From Amycolatopsis sp. NBC_00345 (GTDB lineage: Bacteria; Actinomycetota; Actinomycetes; Mycobacteriales; Pseudonocardiaceae), in assembly GCF_036116635.1 (NCBI RefSeq), contig NZ_CP107995.1:4464001-4528000 (forward strand): a DNA stretch of 64,000 nucleotides, read 5' to 3'. Shown here one piece after another: positions 31,715 to 39,118 of this stretch. Each line of letters starts with the position of its first letter. The first letter of the stretch is position 1. The position numbers were made by a program, and so were the translations under genes. A model generated the notes under the pieces. That model worked only from the letters and a program-made list of their open reading frames with translations, was not told the DNA's origin and did no database searches.

Positions 31715-32690
31715 CATCCGAAACATGCCCCATCAGACTTCGTAACCACTGATGCCCTGGATCCACGTCGTGCACCGGGTGCCACCAGAATGCCTCGATC
31801 AGCGGCACGGCGTCGAACGGGCAGTCGAGCACCCGGATGCCGGGTCCCGCAGCCGCGGCGAGGCGAGCGGGAACGATGGCGATCGTGTCCGTTTCCGGCA
31901 GTAACCAGAACACCACGAGAAACGACTCCGCGGTGGCCGCTATCCGCGGGCTGACACCGAGAAGTTCCATCTGCCGCCACCCAGGAGAACGGCCGAGATA
32001 GTTGGCGAACGTGGCCACCCACGGCATCCGGCTCAGGTCGTCCATGGTCAGCAGGTCGCCGACGAGCCGATTGTCAGCGGCCACCACACACACCCAGCGA
32101 TCGGTGTACAGGTCGTGGTGGCGGGCCGAGTCCAGGAACCCGTGGGGCAGCAACACCCCGTCGACGGTGCGCAGGTAGTCGTCCTGCTCGTCGAGCAGCC
32201 GCGGAGTTGCCGGCGTGAATCGCAGGCTCACCTCGGGTGCGGAGTTCCGGACCAGCCGGAGAAGCGCCGCGCCGGCGGTACCGATGCCGTTGTCGGACGA
32301 GACGATGGTGAATGTCCGCGTGCTGGTGCGCGGGTCGAAGGCGGTTTCGGCCGCGAACGTGCGCTCGACGGCCGCGACCGCGGCAGAGGCCAGCGGGCGC
32401 AGCCGTTCCGCGAACGGTGTCAGCCGATAGTGATTGCCGGCCCGTTCGAGCAACGGGTCTCCGAAGTGCTTGCGCAACTGGCTCAACGCCTTCGACAGTG
32501 TCGGCTGGGTCCTCCGCAACAGGACGGCAGCGCCGGTCACGCTGCGCTCGTCCAGCAGGGCGTGCAACGCCTGCAGATGCGTGGAATCCAGCCCGAACGA
32601 CAGCAACGCGTCGTTGCACCGCTGGTCTCCACTGTCCGGTTGATGCGGTGCGAACACGACATCACTATAGCCAGGAGGAATGTTGACCAT
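31695..32690 (-). CDS. LysR-family regulator
   Basis: About 331 residues. The HTH reads HLQALHALLDERSVTGAAVLL and RTQPTLSKALSQLRKHFGDPLL, and the effector-binding domain follows. The start is uncertain within the first 35 residues; 32690 or 32696 gives an unusual N-terminal extension. Divergent from the amidohydrolase/aldehyde dehydrogenase operon, which it presumably controls. The gap holds CATA, five bases, TATG (32692-32704), a possible LysR half-site pair. Confidence 0.88.
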   Translation of the reverse strand: MVNIPPGYSDVVFAPHQPDSGDQRCNDALLSFGLDSTHLQALHALLDERSVTGAAVLLRRTQPTLSKALSQLRKHFGDPLLERAGNHYRLTPFAERLRPLASAAVAAVERTFAAETAFDPRTSTRTFTIVSSDNGIGTAGAALLRLVRNSAPEVSLRFTPATPRLLDEQDDYLRTVDGVLLPHGFLDSARHHDLYTDRWVCVVAADNRLVGDLLTMDDLSRMPWVATFANYLGRSPGWRQMELLGVSPRIAATAESFLVVFWLLPETDTIAIVPARLAAAAGPGIRVLDCPFDAVPLIEAFWWHPVHDVDPGHQWLRSLMGHVSDVMEATR

Positions 32691-32770
32691 ACGCAATATG
32701 CTCTACGTTCTGGATCTCTCTCGGCGCACGATCGAGGTGAACCCCGCCTCGCCGTGCTGAAGGAGCGATC

Positions 32771-33835
32771 GTGTGCCACCCCGTCATCGATGTCCACGCC
32801 CATCTGTGGGCCGCCGACATCGAGTCGGCCACCGAAGCATTGCCCGGTCGCGCCGAACAGCGCCGCCTGGAACACCGGCGGCTGGGCGACGTGTCCGCCG
32901 ACGTCGGCGCCAGCCAGTTGCGCAGCCGTCTTCCGCTCCTGGTCGATGTCGACCAGCGGCTGGCCGCCATGACCGCCGCCGGCATCGACGCACAGGTCGT
33001 GTCCATCACACCGACCCAATACCACCACTGGATCCGAGATCCGGCCGCCGCCCGTGAACTCGCGCACCTGACCCACGAGGTCATCGCCGCGCACTGCGCC
33101 GCACGCCCGGAGCAACTTGTCGGACTCGGTGTCATCCCCCAGCAGTTCCCCGCTCTCGCCGCCGACGCGCTCGACGACGCCTTCGCCCACGGGCTACGCG
33201 GTGTCGAGATCTCGACGCACGCACCGGACCCGGACCGTGGCGCGCCGATCGAGCTGTCTGATCGGCGGTACGACGATTTCTGGGTCCGAGCCGTTCACCT
33301 CGGCGCAGTGATCTTCCTGCACCCCTGGGGCTGCACGCTCGACGACCGGCTCTCCCAGTGGTACCTGTCGAACAGCGTCGGACAGCTCGTCGAACACACC
33401 GTGGCCCTGTCCCACCTCATCGTCGGCGGAGTGCTGGAGCGGTTCGGGCAGTTGCGAGTGATCGTCGGGCACGGCGGTGGCTATCTTCCCGGCACGATGA
33501 CGCGCGCCGATCACGCCTGGCGCGAACGTCTCGACGCCAGGACCACCCCGCGACCGCCGAGTAGCTACCTGCCCCAGCTGTTCTTCGACAGCCTCGTCCA
33601 CGAGCCCGCCGCACTGCGCCGGCTGGTGGACGAGGTCGGGTACGACCATGTCCTGCTCGGGTCCGACTACCCGTTCGACATGGGCGACCCCGACCCCTGC
33701 GGGCGGCTGAGGGCAGCCGGGCTCGAACCGCGTGCCATATCGGCGGTAGCCGGCGGCAACGCCGCCCGGATCGGACTCGCACCAGGCCCGCGACCGGTCA
33801 CCTTGAGCTCCACCGACCAGAAGGAGGCAACGTGA
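32771..33835 (+). CDS. ACMSD-like metal-dependent amidohydrolase (decarboxylase family)
   Basis: A 354-residue protein from GTG 32771 (AAGGAGCG upstream). Metal ligands appear in order: VIDVHAHLW (HxH), then HPWGC, GHGGGYLPG and LLGSDYPFDMGDP. This matches the alpha-amino-beta-carboxymuconate-semialdehyde decarboxylase group of nonhydrolytic amidohydrolases. Its stop overlaps the aldehyde dehydrogenase start (GTGA). The pair resembles decarboxylase plus semialdehyde dehydrogenase of aromatic ring-cleavage pathways, though no ring-cleaving dioxygenase is in the window. Confidence 0.85.
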   Translation: MCHPVIDVHAHLWAADIESATEALPGRAEQRRLEHRRLGDVSADVGASQLRSRLPLLVDVDQRLAAMTAAGIDAQVVSITPTQYHHWIRDPAAARELAHLTHEVIAAHCAARPEQLVGLGVIPQQFPALAADALDDAFAHGLRGVEISTHAPDPDRGAPIELSDRRYDDFWVRAVHLGAVIFLHPWGCTLDDRLSQWYLSNSVGQLVEHTVALSHLIVGGVLERFGQLRVIVGHGGGYLPGTMTRADHAWRERLDARTTPRPPSSYLPQLFFDSLVHEPAALRRLVDEVGYDHVLLGSDYPFDMGDPDPCGRLRAAGLEPRAISAVAGGNAARIGLAPGPRPVTLSSTDQKEAT

Positions 33836-35334
33836 GCAACAACCTCGAGGTCATCCGGCTGCGCTGGTCGTCGGCAGCGGGCGAAGACCGCTTCACCGTG
33901 GAGAACCCGGCGACCGGCGACACCGTCGCGGTGATCCAGGGCTCCGGAGCCGCCGAAGTCGACGCCGCCGTGAAAGCGGCGCACACCGGCTACCTCGGCT
34001 GGCGGATCCGTCCTGCCGCCGAGCGCGGCCACTATCTGCGGCTGATCGCCCAGACGATCCGCGACCACGCCGACGAGATCGCCGAGCTCGAGACCCTCGA
34101 CAACGGCAAGCCGTTCACCCAGGCCCGCGACTTCGACCTCGTCGCGGCTGGCGGCATCTTCGACCTGTACGCCGGCCTTATGACGGCAGCGCCGAGTACC
34201 GCGGTGAACAACGGGCCACTGCTCGACGTCACGACCCTCGAACCGTACGGCGTCGTCGGCGCGATCGTGCCCTTCAACTGGCCGCCGATCCACACCGCGG
34301 GCAAGATCGCCCCGGCCCTCGCGGCCGGCAACGGCGTGGTACTCAAACCCCCGGAGCAGGCGCCACTGGCCGTGCTCCGGCTGATCGAACTCATTCAGGA
34401 CGCGCTCCCCGACGACGTCGTGCACGTCGTCCCTGGTCGTGGGCCGGTCGGCGCCGCGCTGGCCGCACACCCGATGATCGGCAAGCTCTCCTTCACAGGG
34501 GCTCCGAGCACAGGGGTCGCCGTGGTGAAGACAGCCGCCGACAACCTCACCCCGGCCCTGCTCGAACTAGGCGGCAAGAACCCGCTCATCGTCTTCGACG
34601 ACGCCGATCTCGGATCGGTCGTCCCCTGGATCATCGAGGGTGGCTTCTTCAACCAGGGCGAAGCCTGCACCGCGGCATCTCGGATCCTGGTACAGGACCC
34701 GGTGTACGACGAGGTCGCACGCCGGGTCGGGGACGCTGTGCGCCGACTCGAAGTCGGTGACGGCGCCAAGGCTGGCACCCACGTCGGGCCACTGGTCACG
34801 AGCCGGCAGCGGCAGCGCGTGCTCGACTACCTCGACATCGGCCGCGCCGAAGGCGCCGTACTCGCCGCGCAAGCCGACCTTCCGCGTGACCCGACGCTGT
34901 CCGACGGCTACTTCGTGCGGCCGACACTGCTCACCGAAGTGACGCCCGGCATGAGGGTGGCCAACGAGGAGATCTTCGGACCGGTCGTCACCATGATCCG
35001 GTTCGGCACGGAGGAGCAGGCGGTCCGTATCGCCAACGGCACACCATTCGGACTGGTCGCCGGCGTGTTCAGCACCGACGCGGAACGCGTGCTGCGGGTG
35101 GCCAACGCGGTCCGTGCCGGTCAGGTGTTCGTCAACCACTACAACCGCGCGGCGGTCGGCGTTCCGTTCGGCGGAGTCGGCGCCAGCGGCTACGGACGCG
35201 AGCACGCCCGGGAGACCCTGCGCGAATACGGCTACAGCAAGAGCCTGCGCATCCCCAACGGACTCGGACCGATACCCCGCTGGCAGCCCTCACTCGACAT
35301 CACCCGGCCCGACGAAAACAGGAAGCCCTCATGA
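33832..35334 (+). CDS. Aldehyde dehydrogenase
   Basis: A 500-residue NAD(P)-dependent enzyme. The catalytic Glu is in LLELGGKNPLIVFDDADL and the catalytic Cys in FNQGEACTAASRIL; the cofactor site reads SFTGAPSTGVAV and the end is PFGGVGASGYGREH. GTG 33832 is preceded by AAGGAGG and overlaps the upstream stop. It sits between two amidohydrolases, consistent with oxidation of a semialdehyde produced by the first. Confidence 0.92.
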   Translation: MSNNLEVIRLRWSSAAGEDRFTVENPATGDTVAVIQGSGAAEVDAAVKAAHTGYLGWRIRPAAERGHYLRLIAQTIRDHADEIAELETLDNGKPFTQARDFDLVAAGGIFDLYAGLMTAAPSTAVNNGPLLDVTTLEPYGVVGAIVPFNWPPIHTAGKIAPALAAGNGVVLKPPEQAPLAVLRLIELIQDALPDDVVHVVPGRGPVGAALAAHPMIGKLSFTGAPSTGVAVVKTAADNLTPALLELGGKNPLIVFDDADLGSVVPWIIEGGFFNQGEACTAASRILVQDPVYDEVARRVGDAVRRLEVGDGAKAGTHVGPLVTSRQRQRVLDYLDIGRAEGAVLAAQADLPRDPTLSDGYFVRPTLLTEVTPGMRVANEEIFGPVVTMIRFGTEEQAVRIANGTPFGLVAGVFSTDAERVLRVANAVRAGQVFVNHYNRAAVGVPFGGVGASGYGREHARETLREYGYSKSLRIPNGLGPIPRWQPSLDITRPDENRKPS

Positions 35335-36314
35335 CCGCCACCGGCTGGATCGACATCCACGCGCACTTCTCCACACCGTCCACCGACGAGCAGCGGCACG
35401 CGGCGTGGGAAGCGATGCACAAGCTGTGCTTCATGGCACCGCACCCCCACGTCTGGACCCCCGAAACGGCCCTCGCGTCGATGGACCGCGCCGGTGTCGC
35501 CATGCAGCTGCTGAGCAACGTCCCCCACACTCACGCAGCGCTGCGCGATGCCAACACCTACGGCGCCACGCTTGTCGCCGACCACCCCTCACGGTTCGGA
35601 TTGCTCGCCGCGCTGCCGAGCGACGACCCGGACGCCGCGCTGGCGGAACTCGACCGTGCCGGCGGTGAACTGTCCGCCGATGGCTGGGCGGTCAGCACCA
35701 CCTATGCCGGCGTCAACCTTTCCAGCCCGTCACTCGAACCGGTGTGGGCCGAGCTCGACCGGCGGCACGCGACCGTGTTCGTTCATCCGGACACCACGGC
35801 CCTGCCGCGGCTGGGGTTGCCCACGCCCCTGGTCGAGGTCGCGTTCGACACGGCCCGGACGGTGGTGGCGATGATGTACAGCGGGGTGTTCCGCCGGCAC
35901 CCGGACATCCGTTTCGTACTGGCCCACTGCGGCGGCGCTCTGCCCGGGCTGTCCGGGCGGATAGGTCTGCTCGGCACCGAAGCCTGGGTTCCAGGTGCGG
36001 CCGGGATCACCTCCGACGAGATCCGCGCACAGCTGGGTCGCCTCTACCTCGACACCGCCGCTTCCGGCACCGACGCCAACATCGCCGCCGCGCTGGCCAT
36101 GGTGCCGGCCGACCACATCGTCTACGGCACAGACTCCGGCGTTCCCTGCAGCACCGAGGACACCATCGCCGCCAACATCGCCGCGCTGCGCGACTCGACG
36201 GTCCTCGATGGCGCACAGGTCGACCACATCGGCAGCCGTGCCTTCGACTTGCTCCCCTCGGCAGCCCACCGCCACTGCGGTGGGGACCCGAATACCACTT
36301 CGCCTGCCCGATGA
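35331..36314 (+). CDS. Second ACMSD-like amidohydrolase
   Basis: A 327-residue relative of the first gene, with GWIDIHAHFSTP (HxH), TVFVHPDTTALP, VLAHCGGALPGLSGR and IVYGTDSGVPCS. ATG 35331 overlaps the dehydrogenase stop (ATGA). It may be another decarboxylase or a hydrolase of a ring-cleavage intermediate. The two amidohydrolases are clearly different from each other, so this is not a recent duplication. Confidence 0.85.
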   Translation: MTATGWIDIHAHFSTPSTDEQRHAAWEAMHKLCFMAPHPHVWTPETALASMDRAGVAMQLLSNVPHTHAALRDANTYGATLVADHPSRFGLLAALPSDDPDAALAELDRAGGELSADGWAVSTTYAGVNLSSPSLEPVWAELDRRHATVFVHPDTTALPRLGLPTPLVEVAFDTARTVVAMMYSGVFRRHPDIRFVLAHCGGALPGLSGRIGLLGTEAWVPGAAGITSDEIRAQLGRLYLDTAASGTDANIAAALAMVPADHIVYGTDSGVPCSTEDTIAANIAALRDSTVLDGAQVDHIGSRAFDLLPSAAHRHCGGDPNTTSPAR

Positions 36315-36380
36315 AAGCTCGCCGTGCGCTTCGCAGGCGCAACCACCAGCCCCAGCAGCCCATCCTCTCAACGCTGACCG

Positions 36381-36773
36381 CTAATCGACGTCGTCAAAAA
36401 ACTGATTGACATCGTAATTTGCGATGAGCCGAGCCAGCCCGGCAGGAGTCTGCCCCGAACCATTGACGTTGCGTGGATCAGCCCCGTGCCGGCGAAGCAA
36501 CTGAATGACATCACCTCGCCCCTGCGAAGTGAACACTGCCACGAATAGCGGCGTGTTCCCATACTTGTTAACCGCGTCGACCGCGGCTCCGGCTTCAAGC
36601 AGCGCCTCGGCGACCTCGACGTTGCCCTGCTGGGCCGCCAGGTGGAGCGGGACGAAGCCGTCACGGTCCCCAAGGTTCGGGTCTTGCCCCTCCGCCAGGA
36701 GCGCGCGGGCTCGGTCGGCAGTACCTTCAAGTGCACTGTAATGCAGCTCAGAGCGCCCTTGGCGGTCAACCAT
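36381..36773 (-). CDS. Ankyrin-repeat protein, probable immunity protein
   Basis: 130 residues made of about four ankyrin repeats: RSELHYSALEGTADRARALL, DGFVPLHLAAQQGNVEVAEALLEAG, YGNTPLFVAVF and SGQTPAGLARLIANYDVNQFF. Small ankyrin proteins are a known class of immunity protein in polymorphic toxin systems. On the same strand just upstream is a GH-E-type nuclease toxin tail, broken by a frameshift. The start codon lies inside the toxin remnant's 3' end, consistent with a toxin-immunity pair. Confidence 0.8.
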   Translation of the reverse strand: MVDRQGRSELHYSALEGTADRARALLAEGQDPNLGDRDGFVPLHLAAQQGNVEVAEALLEAGAAVDAVNKYGNTPLFVAVFTSQGRGDVIQLLRRHGADPRNVNGSGQTPAGLARLIANYDVNQFFDDVD

Positions 36774-36775
36774 GC

Positions 36776-36986
36776 CGATGTCTCGATGAACCGCCGCCGG
36801 GTCCGGTCTTCAAGCTGAGCCCGGTCACGAGTCCGCCAGTATTCGAACCCAGGTCTGTGCCCATAGTGAACGGACCGTCTTTCGGGATGATTTTACCGGT
36901 GTTCGGGTCGATGTGGTTTCCGTCCTCGTCCTGCGGTTGCGCAGCCCGTACCGAAGCCTTCGTGGACTCGCGAAGCGTAACCCGCC
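36776..36986 (-). pseudogene. GH-E family nuclease toxin tail, frameshifted
   Basis: One frame reads STKASVRAAQPQDEDGNHID then PNTGKIIPKDGPFTMG. A single-base loss after ATGGGC shifts the frame, and the next frame continues RPGFEYWRTRDRAQLEDRTR. This is the DPNTGxIIPxxGPFxMGHxPGxExWRTRD core of GH-E (HNH/EndoVII-like) toxin domains. The delivery part of the toxin is absent; an unrelated gene remnant starts at 36987 on the other strand. Confidence 0.7.
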
Positions 36987-37660
36987 ATGCTCTCGTTCCA
37001 CCCGGCGCTGGCCGACCTCACCCGAGCCGGGTGGCAATGGGACCATGGCCGATGGCGTTGCGGCGACAGCTGGGTCCAGCCGATCTCCCATCCCGCGCTG
37101 CGCCACGAGATCGACCGCACCCAGCACACCACGACCATCCTGGTGCGTGACCTCGCCAGCCCGGTGACCCTGGCGGGACCGGCACCTCCCGCGCACGACG
37201 GTGAGGGCGCGACCGGCACCGCTCGTGGCGACGCACTGGTACTGCATCTGCAGCCGGGACGGGTCACCCTCACCGCCGGCATCGGCGGCACCGTGCCGTG
37301 GCACGTGCCTTGACCAGGCGGCACCGCTACAGCAGCGACACCCTGTTCACCGAGGTGACCATGCTGACCGAACGCGCGACCGCGACGTTCACCACCACGG
37401 GCCTCCGGCTCGCCCACCCGCTCCCAGCCGAACACGTCACCCGCGCGGGAACTGCGCCCCGGCGCCGACCCCGCGACGCGCTCGCCTACCTGCTCACCGA
37501 GGCACTGCGCCCGTGGCGCGCCGGCGGGGCCCCGATGGGGCTGGAACTGTCCGGCGGCCTGGACTCCGCCACCGCCGCGATCGCCGCACACGAGCCCGCA
37601 GGACCCCCGCTGCGGACCTTCGGGCTCCTCGTCGAGGGAGGACAGGCGGCTACGAAGTAG
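36987..37660 (+). pseudogene. Asparagine-synthase-like protein (lasso-cyclase type), broken
   Basis: The first frame (MLSFHPALADLTRAGWQW, later RGDALVLHLQPGRVTL) matches the N-terminal domain of actinomycete asparagine-synthase-related RiPP cyclases. A frameshift and a deletion of roughly 50 codons follow near 37300. The second frame (RHRYSSDTLFTEVTMLTERA) reaches the ATP pyrophosphatase loop LELSGGLDSATAA and then ends at 37660, where intact enzymes have some 350 more residues. Neither lasso precursor nor leader peptidase is seen nearby. Confidence 0.6.
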
Positions 37661-38648
37661 CTACAGCCGTGTTGTAGGCCTGCAGTTCACTGTCCCCGAA
37701 CAGTGGGCCCACTTCCCTGGTCTGATTCCCGGCTGATCCCCGGATGACAGCCGTCACGACGTTGTATACGCCCTGATCATCCGTCACGAAGAACGGTCCG
37801 CCGGATGCTCCTGGACCGAAGACGCAGTTCACCGCGATGCGGGTCGAGTCGGAAGGATCACGGAAAGCACGCACGCCAACGCAGCCGTATTGCTGCTCCG
37901 TGTCTCCTGCTTTGTTGCCATAACCGACCACCGTTACCCTCTGATCTGGAGAATTGTTGAAGGCGAGCCCGTTTTGGTAGCCGATATCTCCAGGGTTGCG
38001 ACCATTCACACTGGGGGCGGTGACCACGAAAGCGGCGTCATGCTGCTGCGGATGACCTGGGGTCCAGCCCGCGGTGGGAACGTATGCCCTGACCGGAAAG
38101 CTGTCATACGGGCTGGTTCCCTTTGAGTACGCCGGAACGTAGTCGGCGTTCTCGGTCTTGCCTTTGTCGGGGCTCAGGCAGTGCGTAGCGGTTGCGAGCA
38201 GGTTGCCGCTTTTGCCGCCGTTCACGGCGACGGCCGTGCACGAAACATTGCCATTTGTCTGGCGGATGAACAGTTTTCCGACGCTCCGGGTGTCGTAAGG
38301 ATCCGTTTCCACGCGCGCCCCGGTACCACTACCGCTCTTCGACTCGGCCGGCAGGATGACAGTGGGAGGGCTCGCCGGACCGGCAGCGGCGGTACTTTTC
38401 TCGCCCTCACCACGAGTTCCCGGCGCGACGACGTCATCAAGGGGCACAGCTTCGCGCATCCGCTGTGGCGTCCAGTAAGCGCGGGTCGTCGCGTCGTAAT
38501 CCGGGCTTTGACCTCCGAGCATCACGACGTCAGGCTCCGACGCGGACGAGCTCGTCAGGGTGGCCGCGTTCACTGCCGGGACCACCGTCAGCGACACCGT
38601 CGCCACGGCGACGGTGCCCAGAAACGCGTACCGGATGCTACTTCGCAT
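37650..38648 (-). CDS. Secreted chymotrypsin-like (S1) serine protease
   Basis: A 332-residue protein with a signal peptide (YAFLGTVAVATVSLTVVPAVNA) and a pro-region of about 100 residues. The triad is His in LLATATHCLS, Asp in QQHDAAFVV and Ser in GPGASGGPFF; Cys pairs fit disulfides. Such enzymes mature outside the cell. It is divergent from the lanthipeptide synthetase gene across a 470-base gap. It could trim lanthipeptide leader outside the cell, which is inference from position only. Confidence 0.88.
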   Translation of the reverse strand: MRSSIRYAFLGTVAVATVSLTVVPAVNAATLTSSSASEPDVVMLGGQSPDYDATTRAYWTPQRMREAVPLDDVVAPGTRGEGEKSTAAAGPASPPTVILPAESKSGSGTGARVETDPYDTRSVGKLFIRQTNGNVSCTAVAVNGGKSGNLLATATHCLSPDKGKTENADYVPAYSKGTSPYDSFPVRAYVPTAGWTPGHPQQHDAAFVVTAPSVNGRNPGDIGYQNGLAFNNSPDQRVTVVGYGNKAGDTEQQYGCVGVRAFRDPSDSTRIAVNCVFGPGASGGPFFVTDDQGVYNVVTAVIRGSAGNQTREVGPLFGDSELQAYNTAVATS

Positions 38649-38913
38649 AACTTCTCCTTATCTCGAATTCACAACAAGGACTGACAAGCCTTTTTCGTGC
38701 CGACGTAAAGAAGGACGAAACTTCAGGAACTTTTCCGCCGGACTACGAAGCGAAACGCAAAGGGACCGATCACAACTTGTCTTCACTCAGCGAAACAGGA
38801 CCACACTGTCCGGTCCCCGGATTTTCACACGGAGAACAAGAGTGGGCTATTTCCCGGGATCTTCAGTGCCACCGGACCGCTTCCCCTGATCCAGAGTTTA
38901 ATTATTCACGGGT

Positions 38914-38986
38914 TGACGACAATGTCAAGGATCGCCCGCCGCCATTATCGCCCCACTCATATCTCACAGCTCATTTTGACTGTCAA
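38914..38986. promoter_or_regulatory. Two TTGAC/GTCAA dyads upstream of lanKC
   Basis: TTGAC, six bases, GTCAA at 38914-38929, and TTGAC, one base, GTCAA at 38976-38986, in the 470-base gap (38649-39118) between the protease and lanKC. The same half-sites with two spacings suggest a shared regulator. A CTTCCG/CGGAAG hairpin (38995-39016) and an AGTATA/TATATT run near 39030 lie before lanKC; the promoter itself is not certain. Confidence 0.45.
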
Positions 38987-39118
38987 GTCACGAGCTTCCG
39001 CCACTATTGTCGGAAGCGGTCCGGCGTACAGTATATTCCTGCAGCCGCCGACGCTTGCGCTAGAGGAATTCGGGCACCGTCCGCTGATCTGCCTCCTCTG
39101 CAGAAAGCCTGATGTCTT

